DNA of 64,000 nt, taken from assembly GCA_963835885.1 (NCBI GenBank), contig CAWIHF010000039.1, positions 124,001 to 188,000 of the forward strand, written 5' to 3'. Positions 17,372 through 27,643 of this stretch are shown one piece after another. Below the pieces are notes generated by a model that saw only the letters and a program-made list of their open reading frames with translations, did no database searches and had not been told where the DNA came from. The position numbers and the translations under genes were made by a program. Within the stretch, counting starts at the first letter, position 1; each line of letters opens with the position of its first letter. The DNA comes from Roseiarcus sp963835885. GTDB taxonomy: Bacteria > Pseudomonadota > Alphaproteobacteria > Rhizobiales > Beijerinckiaceae.

Positions 17372-18699
17372 CCCTGCCGCAGGAGATCATCCGCGCCAAA
17401 CGCGACGGGCGCCATCTCTCCGGGTCCGAGATCCACGAGTTCATCGCCGGGCTGACCAGCGGCGCGGTAACCGAGGGGCAGGCCGCCGCCTTCGCCATGG
17501 CTGTCTATTTCAACGGCATGTCGCTCGATGAGCGGGTGGCGCTGACCAAGGCGATGACCGAATCGGGCGCAACCATCGACTGGCGCGCCGGCGAGCTTCC
17601 CGGCCCGATCCTCGACAAGCATTCGACCGGCGGCGTCGGCGACAACGTGTCGGTCATGCTCGCCCCGATGCTGGCGGCCTGCGGCGCCTATGTGCCGATG
17701 ATTTCCGGCCGCGGGCTCGGCCATACCGGCGGCACCCTGGACAAGCTCGAATTCGATCCCCGGCTATCGATCGCAGCCCGATCTCCCGCTCTTTCGCCGC
17801 GTGGTGCAAGGATGCGGGCTGCGCCATCATCGGCCAGACCGCCGATCTCGCGCCCGCCGACCGGCGCCTCTATGCGATCCGCGACGTCACTGCGACCGTC
17901 GAGTCGGTCGCGCTCATCACCGCCTCGATCCTGTCGAAGAAGCTCGCGGCCGGACTTCAGGGACTCGTGATGGACGTGAAGACCGGGTCCGGCGCTTTCA
18001 TGCCGAACCTGGAGGCCTCGCAAGAGCTGGCGACTAGTATCGCGACGGTCGCGAGCGGCGCCGGGCTCCCCACCGTCTCACTCATCACCGACATGAACGA
18101 GCCGCTGGCGAGCGCAGCCGGCAACGCGGTCGAGATCCGCAACGCCGTCGATTATCTCACGGGCGCCCGGCGGGACGCCCGCCTCCATAGGGTGACGCTT
18201 GCGCTCGGTGCGGAACTCCTCGCGCTGTCTGGCCTCGCGCAAGACGTTGGGGCGGGAGCGACAGCGCTACAGAGGACGCTTGAACTCCGGGTCAGCGGCG
18301 GAACGTTTCGAACGCATGATCGCGGCGCTGGGCGGCCCGAATGACTTTCTCCGGCACGGGCACGCGGAGCTGCCGCGCGCGTCGACTCTCGTCGAAGCCA
18401 TACCCGCGCGCGCTGGATTTGTCGTCGGTATGGATGTCCGCGCTATCGGACTCTCCGTGGTGGAGCTCGGCGGCGGGCGAGCACGCGCGTCCGATACGAT
18501 CGATCCGTCTGTCGGGCTCACCGATCTTGCACCGATCGGCGCCGAGGTCGGGCCCGACTCGCCGCTCGCCCAGATCCACGCCCGCAGCGCCAACGATGCC
18601 GAAGCCGCGGCGCGCCGGCTGCGAAGCGCCTACCGGATCGGCGACGCGTCGCCCGAGGGCGCCGATCCGGTCGTCGCACGCATCGCGGCCGCCTCATGA
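17368..18699 (+). pseudogene. deoA: Thymidine phosphorylase (three frame breaks)
   Basis: Class II pyrimidine nucleoside phosphorylase acting on thymidine and deoxyuridine. The intact start (MTLPQEIIRAKRDGRHLSGS) leads to KHSTGGVGDNVS and ISGRGLGHTGGTLDKLE, the active-site signature. Three single extra bases follow: T at 17752-17753, G in GGG at 17816-17818 and A at 18283-18284. Between them the frames supply GCAIIGQTADLAPADRRLYA, VMDVKTGSGAFMP and finally GFVVGMDVRAIGLSVVELGG. Repair gives 442 residues, close to E. coli DeoA (440). The gene starts at GTG 17368, overlapping punA, and its stop overlaps the next gene. Three breaks in one otherwise perfect gene favour sequence error. Confidence 0.85.
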
Positions 18700-19640
18700 G
18701 CATTCTCTTGGCCGTAAGCGGCTGGGACGCGTCGCCGTGGCGCGCGCGGCTCGAACGGCTGCTGCCGTCGCATGCCGTCGCGGCGCTCGACGAGCCATTC
18801 GACCGAGCGAGCGTCCGCTACGCGCTGAGCTGGCGCCATCCTCCGGGCGCGCTCGCCGACCTGCCGAATCTGCAAGTCATCTTCTCGCTCGGCGCCGGGG
18901 TGGATCATCTGTTCGCCGATTCGGCTTTGCCCGAGAAGCCAATCGTGCGCGTGGTCGATCCAGATCTGCGCGACCGGATGAGCGAATGGGTGGTCATGCA
19001 CGCGCTGATCCATCTGCGCCGGCTTCGTCGTTACGAGCGCCAGCAGCGCGAGCGCCTCTGGGCGGACGACGACGATCAGCCGAAGGCCGCCGATGTGCAA
19101 GTCGGCCTGCTCGGGCTGGGCGTGCTCGGCATGGACGCCGCGCTGAAGCTGAAGGGGCTCGGATACAGGGTCGCGGGCTGGAGCGTGACCCCGAAAACCG
19201 CGCCTGGGATCCAATCCTTCTGCGGTCCGGACGGCCTGAAGCGGCTCTTGTCCCAAACCGACATTCTGGCCGTTCTGCTGCCGCTCACGCCGGAGACGCG
19301 CGGCATTCTGAACGCCGCGCTGTTCGCCGGGCTGAGGCAGGGCGGTCCGCTCGGCGGCCCGATTCTGATCAACGGCGGACGCGGCGGCCTGCAGGTCGAG
19401 GTCGATATCCTGGCGGCGCTTGATTCGGGCGTCCTCAAAGGGGCCTCGCTCGACGTTTTTGAGCAGGAGCCGTTGCCGCCTGATTCCCGGCTATGGAACC
19501 ATCCCGACGTCTACGTGAGCCCGCACAACGCGGCGATCTCCGCCCCCAACGCCATCGTCGCGGCAATCGCGCGACAGATCGAGGACTTCGAGCGGGGCGC
19601 ACTGCTGCGCAATCTCGTGGAACGCAAGAGGGGGTATTGA
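18696..19640 (+). CDS. ghrA: D-2-hydroxyacid dehydrogenase, glyoxylate/hydroxypyruvate reductase type
   Basis: A 314-residue NAD(P)H-dependent D-2-hydroxyacid dehydrogenase. The Rossmann loop is LLGLGVLG, the NADP-side stretch GWSVTPK follows, and the catalytic residues are visible as Arg in INGGRGGL, Glu in FEQEPLP and His in VYVSPHNAA. The short N-terminus and SLGAGVDHLF are typical of the GhrA group, which reduces glyoxylate and hydroxypyruvate. It begins within the deoA stop (ATGA) and ends the plus-strand operon. Its link to nucleoside salvage is unclear; co-transcription may be incidental. Confidence 0.88.
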   Translation: MSILLAVSGWDASPWRARLERLLPSHAVAALDEPFDRASVRYALSWRHPPGALADLPNLQVIFSLGAGVDHLFADSALPEKPIVRVVDPDLRDRMSEWVVMHALIHLRRLRRYERQQRERLWADDDDQPKAADVQVGLLGLGVLGMDAALKLKGLGYRVAGWSVTPKTAPGIQSFCGPDGLKRLLSQTDILAVLLPLTPETRGILNAALFAGLRQGGPLGGPILINGGRGGLQVEVDILAALDSGVLKGASLDVFEQEPLPPDSRLWNHPDVYVSPHNAAISAPNAIVAAIARQIEDFERGALLRNLVERKRGY

Positions 19641-19704
19641 GCCACGACAATGCGGCCGGGATCGGGGACAGTGATGCGCCACGCGACCGTGAACAGGTGA
19701 GCGG

Positions 19705-21986
19705 CTAACCGGCGGCTGCGAGCGTCGGAGACATGCCCTCGAGAGAGAAGCGGTCCCTGCCCGCGGCGCGCGGATCGGGACGATGGATGCGCAAGCCTTC
19801 TCCGCCCGCGAGCACCTCATGATGGCTCGCGCCGTTCGAGTCCCTTTTTAGCCTGATCGACACCCGCTGGTCGCCGACGCAGAGATTGCGGAGCGTGACC
19901 TCCGGCATCCAGTCGGGCAGCGCCGGATCGACGATCACCGTGTGCTCGGGCACCAAAGGCACAATTCCGGTCAGCGCGCTGCAGATCTGGAGGACGGCCG
20001 AAGCCGACCAGGCCTGCGGGGAACAGGCGTCGGGGTAGATGCCGGGATGGAGATGCTGACGATCTCGGGGGTGGCCGGCGAAGACCTCGGGAAGACGGCC
20101 GTCTTCGAAGAGGCTGGCGGCGTCGAGGATCCCGCGGGCGACTTTGTGCAGCGCCTCGTTGAAGCCGTAGCGCTTGAGGCCGACACACAGGTGCGCGTTC
20201 GCCACCGGCCAAATCGATCCGAGATGGTAGGACATGGGGTTGTAGGCAGGGTGATCGCTGGAAAGGGTGCGCACGCCCCAGCCGCTGAACATGTCCGGCG
20301 CCGTCAGCCGATCGACAACGGCCTGGGCCTTGTCGTCGTCGATGATGCCGCAGGCGAGGCACAAACCAGGGTTGGAGGCGATCGTTCTGACCAGGTGCTT
20401 CTGCGGATCGAGGGCGAGCCCGTAGAAGCGGAGCTCCGGTATCCAGAACGTTTCGTTGAAGCGTTTCTTGAGGTCCGCGGCTTCCTCGTTAAGCCGCTCC
20501 GCGCGATCCTGCTCGCCGATCGCCGCAAAGAGACCCGCGAGACTTCGTTTGGCGGCGAAAAAAAGCCCCTGAATCTCGATGGTGGCGATGGGGTCACGGA
20601 CGAAGCCGCCGTCCTCATGGAGAATCGCCTGGCTGGAGTCCTTCCAGCCCTGGTTCTTCAGGCCCTTCTTTCCGGCGCGCGTCTGGTACTCGTAAAAACC
20701 GTCCCCGTCGAGATCGCCGTAGCGGTCCATCCATTCGAGGGTGGCGAGAACCTTGTCTCGGATCCGTTCGAACGCCTGCCGGTCGCCAGTCTGGGCGAAA
20801 TGCAGCGCCGCGCCGATCAAAAAATAGGCCGGGGCGGAATAGTCCCCGTAATAATGGATGAAAGGCGTCTTTCCGAGGATCGCCAGCGGACTGAGCTGGC
20901 GCTGGTGCAGCACTTTGCCGGGCTCAGCGTCATATTGATCGTCGACCGTCGTCGCCGTCCATTGCCCGACCGAGAGCAGAGTCCCCATCAGCGTCGACAC
21001 GTTGAGCATCGACGACTGGATCGCGGCGACCAGGCTGTCCCGGCCGAAGAGGCCGGTGTATTTCGGGATCCCCGCGATCGGGGTGAAATTTTCCTGGCCC
21101 TTCCCGTTCAGCGACTGCAGGGACCAGAGATCCGTCGCCGCGCGAGCCCAGGCCGCCTGAACCTGCGGGTTCGTCAATTCTAACTCGGCGCAATCGGCAA
21201 GCCATTCATGTCGCAAGGCAAAGACGTCTTTATGGCCGGCCGGCTCGCCGCCGGGCCCGAACCACGGTTCGATGGATTCTCCCAGGAAGACCGGCGCGAC
21301 GTCGATCTTGATCGAAACGGTTTCACGCGGACGCAATGAAAGGATGGCGCGGATCGCCTTTCCTTCGTCGGCAAGTCGGCCCGGCGCCGCGATTCGAATT
21401 CGCGTCTTATGGTTGAGGTCGGGATGCTCATAGGCGAAGGTCAGCTCTCCGTGGCCGGGCGACGGAGCGGAAAAACTGCGATGGACCCTCGCGGTTTGCT
21501 TCCTGCTGCCGCGTGAAACTTCTTCGACGTCGGCGAAATCGGCGGAAAATTCGAAATCGAGGGCAAAGTTCGCTTCCGCGAGCGCATGGTTCGTAACATG
21601 CACGTCCTGATGGTATCCCCCGCCGACATAGGTGTTGATCTGCACTTCGATCGCCTTTTCGGCGATTTCGCCCCCGCCTGGCTTCGGATCGCCGGGGGGA
21701 CCCGACTTGGCCCCGGCGGGCGACGGCAGGAGAAGATAGGCGACCGTCGCGTGAGGCTCGACGGGGACGCATGCCACAGACTTCAGGGTCCCGCCTCCGA
21801 CGTCACCCCAAACCGGGAGATAAATCGCGTTTGATTGTAGTAATAGCCGTCCTCCTTGGGCTCGATCATCCCATGTCGGCTGAATGAGATGACGTGGTGG
21901 CCGCAATGCACGGTGACGCGCTCGGAATCGACGCGCATGCGTCTGGCGATTGCTGGCTGCATGAGAGCCCGGACCTTGAAAGGCAA
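19705..21986 (-). pseudogene. Glycogen-debranching-type amylo-alpha-1,6-glucosidase (one frame break)
   Basis: A large two-domain glycoside hydrolase. The N-terminal beta-sandwich (GDE_N_bis type) begins with VTVHCGHHVISFSRHGMIEP and YYNQTRFISRFGV. The (alpha/alpha)6 catalytic domain (GDE_C type) includes GIPKYTGLFGRDSLVAAIQS, FYEYQTRAGKKGLKNQGWKD and SYHLGSIWPVANA. The first 60-odd residues are in one frame and the rest in another; the join near 21795-21806 fits one missing base, giving about 760 residues. The ATG at 21986 is the first plausible start. The other frame is open further upstream but is not protein-like. The enzyme would trim alpha-1,6 branches of glycogen or related glucans in the cytoplasm. 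Confidence 0.82.
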
Positions 21987-22517
21987 AAAGCGCAGCCGGT
22001 CCCCAAGGGGGCCGCCCGGCGGTGTGGCAACGGACGACGCCGAAGAAGGTTCCCTTCGGCAAGGGGCGACCTGTCGTTAGGACGCCCCTCACGACAAAAG
22101 AATCGGTTCTGGGTTAGACGGCATGCGGCGATGTGATTCGCGGCGGCGGGATTCCTGGCGCTGCGATGTCGCGATATGCGGATCGGCATGATTGATTGCC
22201 AAGCAATTCGCAAACGTTGGGAGGCCGTCGGACGCCGGAACTTCAGGCCGGCTCGGCGGCCTCGTTCTGCAAGCAGGCGGACGACGCTTGTGCCGGATTT
22301 CTCGGTTCGGCGCTTCTCTCCCCCTTCGAATTTATTTCTGCGCTTTTGCAGGCCGACCGCGGCACAGGCCCGACGGAGGTTCGATCTGACCGGATCATGC
22401 TCGAATTCAAAGGAGAAAGATGGGATGCGCTTAGCCGTCGGCGGGCCCGCAAACAGTGGCGCCGGCCGCGGCGGAGGGTTAAGGAAGTCCAAAACGTACT
22501 TCGAGGATGCAAAGCTC
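21987..22517. other. Divergent intergenic region between debranching enzyme and ilvE
   Basis: About 530 bases with no convincing gene. AAGGAG at about 22409-22414 precedes two ATGs: one opens a four-codon frame, and the other (22427) would extend IlvE by 30 residues. Neither looks like an attenuator, because there is no run of Ile, Val or Leu codons and no clear terminator stem. Confidence 0.4.
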
Positions 22518-23614
22518 ATGAACGCCGAGCACGGCCCCGTTTTCACCCGCCGCCCTCATTCCGCGCCGGTCGCTGCGAACGTCCGGGCGTCGATGCTCGA
22601 GGATCCCGGCTTTGGCAGAATCTTCACCGACCACATGGCGACCATCCGCTGGACGCAGGAGCGCGGCTGGTGCGATGCGGAGCTCAGGCCCCGCGAGCCG
22701 TTCGTTCTCGATCCGGCGAGCGCCGTGCTCCACTACGCCCAGGAGATCTTCGAGGGCCTCAAGGCCTATCGCCTCAGCGACGGCGGCGTCGTCCTGTTCC
22801 GCCCCGAGCAGAACGCGCGCCGCTTCCAGGCTTCGGCTGAGCGCCTGGCGATGCCCGTGCTGCCCGAGGCGGCGTTTCTGCGCGCCATCGAGGAGCTGGT
22901 GAAGATCGACGTCGAATGGGTCCCAGGCGGCGACGGCAGCCTCTACCTTCGTCCGTTCATGTTCGCCAACGAAACGTTTCTCGGCGTCCGTCCGGCGTCG
23001 GAATATAATTTCGTGGTGATCGCTTCGCCGGTCGGCGCTTATTTCAAGGGCGGCAAGAAGGCGGTCAGCGTCTGGCTGTCGGCCGACTACACCCGCGCCG
23101 CGCCCGGCGGCACGGGCGCCGCCAAGTGCGGCGGCAACTATGCCGCGAGTCTCGTCGCCCAGGCCGAAGCAATCCGGCACGGCTGCGATCAGGTCGTCTT
23201 TCTCGACGCCGCCGAACGGCGCTGGGTCGAGGAGCTCGGCGGCATGAACGTGTTCTTCGTCTTCGACGACGGCTCGATGCTGACGCCGCCGCTTGGCGGC
23301 ACCATCCTGCCGGGCGTCACCCGCAATTCGATCCTCGACCCTCGCCCGGGCCGAAGGCCGGACGGTGCGCGAGGAGCGCTATTCCTATGACGCATGGCGG
23401 GCGGACGCGGCGAGCGGCAGGCTGCGCGAAGCCTTCGCCTGCGGCACCGCCGCCGTCGATCACCCCAATCGGCGAGATCAAGTCGGCCGATGGCGGTTTC
23501 GTCATCGGCAACGGCGAGGGCGGCGCGGTCGCCGAGGCGCTGAGGGCGAAGCTGGTCGGCATCCAGCGCGGCGAGATCGCCGACGAATACGGGTGGGTGC
23601 GCCGGGTGGTTTGA
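22518..23614 (+). pseudogene. ilvE: Branched-chain amino acid aminotransferase (two frame breaks)
   Basis: Fold-type IV PLP aminotransferase that makes or degrades Leu, Ile and Val. Landmarks are FTDHMATIRWTQERGW, HYAQEIFEGLKAYR, the long LYLRPFMFANETFLGV and AAKCGGNYAASL, where the lysine binds PLP. After TRNSIL the frame breaks (extra G near 23337), then again near 23458 (extra G in GTCGATC), with RTVREERYSYD and TPIGEIKSADGGFVIGNGEG recovered in the other frames. Repair gives 364 residues. ATG at 22518 fits family N-termini. GAGG lies 11 bases upstream. Confidence 0.87.
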
Positions 23615-23639
23615 GGGGCCGTCGGCTGCGGCAAGGAGC

Positions 23640-23850
23640 CGGGAATTCATCTGTCCGGCGCCTCGCCTCGAATTCCCTGTTCCGTCGATTTTTGGCGAAT
23701 TTTTTCCGCTGTTATCGGCGAGAAATTCCTCTGTTCCCTGGCGTAGGGAATTTGGAATCTGCTCGCAGACCCTTTAAGTCATTGGCCGTTTTCCGGCGGA
23801 TCCGGCCCGAATCGGATGAATTCGCTGCAGAATTCCCTGATAGCAGGTAA
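23640..23850. repeat. Dispersed intergenic repeat, copy 1 (GAACAGGGAATTC-type)
   Basis: The 304-base gap between ilvE and phaC carries GGAATTC-type motifs in several orientations: GAATTCCCTGTTCC near 23670-23685, AAATTCCTCTGTTCCCTG near 23725 and GAATTCCCTGATA near 23832. On the minus strand it reads AAATTCCCTACGCCAGGGAA, which reappears in slightly changed form near 57069 on the plus strand. No gene is present. Related AT/GC-alternating repeats are common between genes in this bacterial order; this is from memory and unchecked. Confidence 0.55.
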
Positions 23851-23918
23851 TCGGACAATTCGAGGGGACACCCGGGCTTCATAGGCGCCGGAGCTCCCGC
23901 CCTTCCACCCGGGCCTCC

Positions 23919-25786
23919 TCAACCGTGCACATAAGTCCCGGGCGCGTCGGCGAGCGGTGGGTATCCCTGGTCGGCGGCGCCGAGCGGCCGCGGATCGACG
24001 CGTTCGGTCGAGCCGGCCGCGCTCACCCATTCCTCCCACGCCGGCCACCAGGAACCCTCATGGCTCGGGGCCGTCGCGATCCACGTGTCGGGGTCCATGT
24101 AGCGTTCCCCTGGTTCGCGCGTCATGAGTTGAAACGAGCCTTTCGCCTGCGACGGCGGATTGACGATGCCGACATTGTGGCCGCCGGACGCGAGGGCGAA
24201 GGTTACGTCCGTGTCCGAGAACAGGGTCACCTTGTAGACCGAGCGCCAGGGCGCGATATGGTCGCGCATCGTGCCGACGGCGAAGATCGGCGCACGGATG
24301 TCGCGCAGCGCGACCACCTTTCCATTCACCGCGTATCGGCCGGCCGACAGCCGGTTCTCGAGATAGAGCCCGTGCAGGTATTCGCTGTGCATGCGGGCCG
24401 GCATGCGGGTCTGATCGGCGTTCCACGCCATCAGCGCCGTCAATTCGTCGCGCTCGCCGAGCACGTATTCGCGGATGAACTTCGCCCAGATGAGCTCGTC
24501 GGAGCGCAGCGCCTGGAAGGCGCCGGCCATCTGCCGGCTGTCCAGATAGCCCTGGTCCCACATGAGATCGTCGAGCAGCATCACCTGCCGCTCGTCGAGG
24601 AAGAGCATGATCTCGCCGGCCTCGGCGAAATCGGTCTGGGACGCGAGCAGGGTGAGGCTGGCGATCCGGTCGTCCTCGTCGCGCGCCATCGTCGCCGCCG
24701 CGATCGCCAAAATCGTACCGCCAAGGCAATAGCCGCAGGCATGGATTTTCTGGTTCGGCACGATCGCCGAGACCGCGTCGAGCGCGGCCATCACGCCCTG
24801 CCGGCGGTAGTCGTCGAAGCTCACGTTGCGGTCGCGCGCGTCGGGGTTCTTCCACGACACCATGAACACGGTGTGGCCGCGCTCGACGAGAAAGCGGACC
24901 ATCGAGCTCTGCGGCTCGAGATCGAGGATGTAGTATTTCATGATCCAGGCCGGGATGATCAGGATCGGCTCGGCAAAGACCTTGTCCGTCGCCGCCTCGT
25001 ACTGGATCAGCTCGATGAGATCGTTGCGAAAGACGACCTTGCCGGGCGTGACCGCCACGTTCCGCCCGACCTGGAACGCCTCCGCCCCCGCAGGAGGCTT
25101 GTCGGCGAGCATGCGGTCGAGGTCGTCCAGCCAGTTGGCTGCGCCGCGGACGAGGTTATAGCCGCCCTCCTTCGCCGTCTTGTCGAGGATCACCGGGTTC
25201 AGCCACGGGATGTTGCTCGGCGAAAAGACATCGATAGCCGCGCGCGTCATGAAGGCGACTTCGGCCTCGCTGTCGCGCTCGAGGCCGGGGACGTGGCTTG
25301 TCGCCTCTCGCCACCAGGCCTCGGTGGAGAGAAACCCTTGCGCGAGGGCGTTGAACGGCCATTGCGACCAGGCTGGATCGGAAAATCGCCTGTCGCCGGC
25401 GACTGGTTCGACGAACGCGTCGCGCTTCGTCCCGGACGCAGCGCCCGGCAGCCAAACGCCGAACCGGGCCATCGGTGATCGCGGCGAGATGGAAAAGCTC
25501 AAGACGCTTGCCCGGCGCCGACGCGAGATGGAGCGCCCAGTCGGCCCAGGTCTCGGCCAGCGCGACGGGCGAGATTCCCTGGGTCGCGCGGGCGAGAAGG
25601 GCGCGGGACAATCGGTCGACGCGTGCGGAAGTTCGGCAGCCCGCCGGCAGGCCGCGGCGGCGGCGCGGGCGGCGGCAAATGCGGCGCCTTGGCGCGTTCG
25701 AGCGTGCGCACCGACACCGCTGCCGCTTTCCCCTTCACGGCCGCCGTCGGTTTTCCCGTCTTCCGAGCGCGAAGTTCATCCAGCAT
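23919..25786 (-). pseudogene. phaC: Class I poly(3-hydroxyalkanoate) synthase (two frame breaks)
   Basis: Polymerises 3-hydroxyacyl-CoA into storage polyester. The catalytic triad is visible: Cys in the lipase-like box GYCLGGT, Asp in AVGTMRDHIAPW and His in ASGGHNVGIVNPP. PWLNPVILDKTAKEGGYNLV and IIPAWIMKYYILDL are class I landmarks. The N-terminus needs two other frames: MLDELRARKTGKPTAAVKGK, then SRALLARATQGISPVALAET, then ARFGVWLPG. Breaks near 25621 and 25472 each fit one extra base; repair gives 621 residues. The ATG at 25786 has GGAGGAAAGG directly upstream. No phaA or phaB is adjacent. Confidence 0.88.
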
Positions 25787-26184
25787 CGACCTTTCCTCCA
25801 TCTGCGTGACGCCCTGCGCCGGCCCGGGCGCCCCACGGCTCGGAGGATAGGGCCGGGACGACGATCGGCATTGATCCGCATCAACCGACGGGTGCGTCGC
25901 GGTTCCTGGTTCAGGCGGTCGACCGGCTATCGCCGCTTATCGTTTTCTTAGCAGAGCTCGCGCAACTTGCTTAACGGCGGCTTGAAGACGCGTGGTCGTC
26001 TTCAAGGGCATGAGGCCATCCGTCGAGCCGGTTCAGCCGGCATGTCGTCTTTGAAACCCAGAATGGAGCCGGGCGCAGGCAAAGCGCCCGCATGTTTCGT
26101 TGCGCGTCAACCCGAAGATCGCCGGGACGACAAGCAGCGCCCGTCGCGTCGGCGACGACAGCGTGAACCCATCGTGCTTTTCCC
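25787..26184. other. Divergent intergenic region between phaC and the exopolysaccharide genes
   Basis: About 400 bases hold promoters for phaC (minus) and the membrane-fusion gene (plus). Its one clear structure is the perfect inverted repeat at 25981-26006. No gene-like translation was found. Confidence 0.45.
25981..26006. repeat. Perfect 10-bp inverted repeat (CTTGAAGACG)
   Basis: CTTGAAGACG, a six-base spacer CGTGGT and CGTCTTCAAG form a perfect stem. No T-run follows on either strand, so it is not an ordinary terminator. It may be an operator between the divergent phaC and polysaccharide genes, or an RNA hairpin. Confidence 0.45.
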
Positions 26185-27633
26185 ATGAACCTTCACGGCG
26201 CAAGAAAGACGGACACCGAAGATCGCGCTCCGGCGGCGCCGGTAGGCGCGCGCGCCAGCGGAATGGAAGCAACACCGGGTCGAACCGATGCGCGCTCCAT
26301 TCAATCGGCCCTGGAGCGCGGCCTGCAGACTTCACCGGCGAATGACGAAACGTCCGAGCCGAAACCTGCCGCTGCGGGCGCGTCAGCCCCGCGCCGTCTC
26401 GCCAAGATTGCGCTCGGCCTGTTGCTGGTCGGTTTGCTCGGCTGGGAGCCGCTGCGGGCCATGCTGAAGACGACGAGCGTCGAGGCGTTGGTCAACGCGC
26501 GGGTCGAGACGATCCGGTCGCCGATCGAGGGGATCGTCGCTTCCGTCCCTGACGGCGTCCAGGACTGGAACGCTTCCGGTCCGGCGCCGCGTCTGCGCAT
26601 CGTCGATCCGCTGGCCGATCATGCCCGACTCGATGATCTGCGCCGTCAGCATCAGGCGCTCGAATCCGAGGAGCGCATGCTGGCGCGCCAGTCCGAATTG
26701 GCGAGCGCCGCGTTGCGGACCCTCGACACGCAGATCGAGAAGTTTCGCGACGGGCGCCTCAGGCTGCTCGACGCGAGGCTTGCGGCTCAGACGGCCGAAC
26801 ACGAATCCGCGGCGGCCAAGGCGTCCCAGGCCGCGGCCGCCAAGCGCCGGGTCGACGAATTGCGCAAGACCGGGACGTCCACGGCTGCGGAAGGCGATCG
26901 GACGCTCTACGAATGGGTCGCCGCCAATTCGGCGGAGACGGCTGCGCAACGGCGCCTTGACGAAACGAGAGTCGAGCGCGACGCGATCGCGCAGGGCGTC
27001 TTCATCGGTGACAGCTACAACGACCGGCCAAGCTCGGAACAGCGGGCGGCGGAACTGCGGCTCAGAGTGGGCGAACTCGACGCCCAGGCCGTGGCCGTCC
27101 GGTCTCAGATGAAAGTCCTCGGCGACCAGATTGCCGAAGAGGAGGCCCGATTCCGCGAGCGGTCGGAAGTTCTCCTCGACCTCCCGGCGAGCGGTCGAGT
27201 GTGGGAAATGCTGACCGGACCGGGCGAACGTGTCGCCAAAGGCCAGGATCTGATCCGGGTGCTCGATTGTTCGCGGCCTCTCGTCAGCGCGAACGTTGAC
27301 GAAAGCGTCTACGACCAACTCGAGATCGGCGGCCGCGCGACGTTTCGGCCTTCCCAGCCAGGAGACAAACTCTACGACGGCGTGATCGTCAACCTGACGG
27401 GCGCGGCTGCGGCTTCGGGCAATCTCGCCATCCCTCCGGCAACGATGCGAAAGACATCGTTCTATGTGACGGTCGCCCTTGTTGGCATGAAAGGCGGCGG
27501 CTGCTCGATCGGACGCACGGGAACGGTCACATTTGCGACGGCGCATGAGCCTCCAGCGGGCGGAGGGGCCGCGCGGGCGAATTCGCCGCTGTCTGGCGAC
27601 AGCACCCCGTCGCTCCGCTCCGCCTTTTTCTGA
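26185..27633 (+). CDS. HlyD-like periplasmic/membrane-fusion protein, Alg44-like
   Basis: A 482-residue protein with a low-complexity cytoplasmic N-terminus (about 70 residues), one membrane segment near 73-92 (IALGLLLVGLLGWEPL), a first lipoyl-like half (VNARVETIRSPIEGIVAS), a long alpha-helical hairpin (LDDLRRQHQALESEERMLAR), the second half (SGRVWEMLTGPGERVAKGQD) and a beta-barrel end. This order is that of membrane-fusion proteins. Next to a cellulose-synthase-like enzyme it most resembles the periplasmic scaffold of alginate-type secretion systems. Unlike Alg44 it has no PilZ domain of its own; the partner enzyme carries that. The stop overlaps the ribosome site of the next gene. Confidence 0.75.
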   Translation: MNLHGARKTDTEDRAPAAPVGARASGMEATPGRTDARSIQSALERGLQTSPANDETSEPKPAAAGASAPRRLAKIALGLLLVGLLGWEPLRAMLKTTSVEALVNARVETIRSPIEGIVASVPDGVQDWNASGPAPRLRIVDPLADHARLDDLRRQHQALESEERMLARQSELASAALRTLDTQIEKFRDGRLRLLDARLAAQTAEHESAAAKASQAAAAKRRVDELRKTGTSTAAEGDRTLYEWVAANSAETAAQRRLDETRVERDAIAQGVFIGDSYNDRPSSEQRAAELRLRVGELDAQAVAVRSQMKVLGDQIAEEEARFRERSEVLLDLPASGRVWEMLTGPGERVAKGQDLIRVLDCSRPLVSANVDESVYDQLEIGGRATFRPSQPGDKLYDGVIVNLTGAAAASGNLAIPPATMRKTSFYVTVALVGMKGGGCSIGRTGTVTFATAHEPPAGGGAARANSPLSGDSTPSLRSAFF

Positions 27634-27643
27634 GGACGCGAGC

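Noticed and set aside
22409..22436. A four-codon leader peptide with a good ribosome site before ilvE.
   Set aside because: It has no branched-chain codons and there is no terminator/antiterminator structure, so attenuation is not supported.
22427..22517. A 30-residue N-terminal extension of IlvE from the ATG at 22427.
   Set aside because: The added sequence is Gly/Arg-rich and not found in the family; the family N-terminus begins near 22518. Left as a possible but less likely start.
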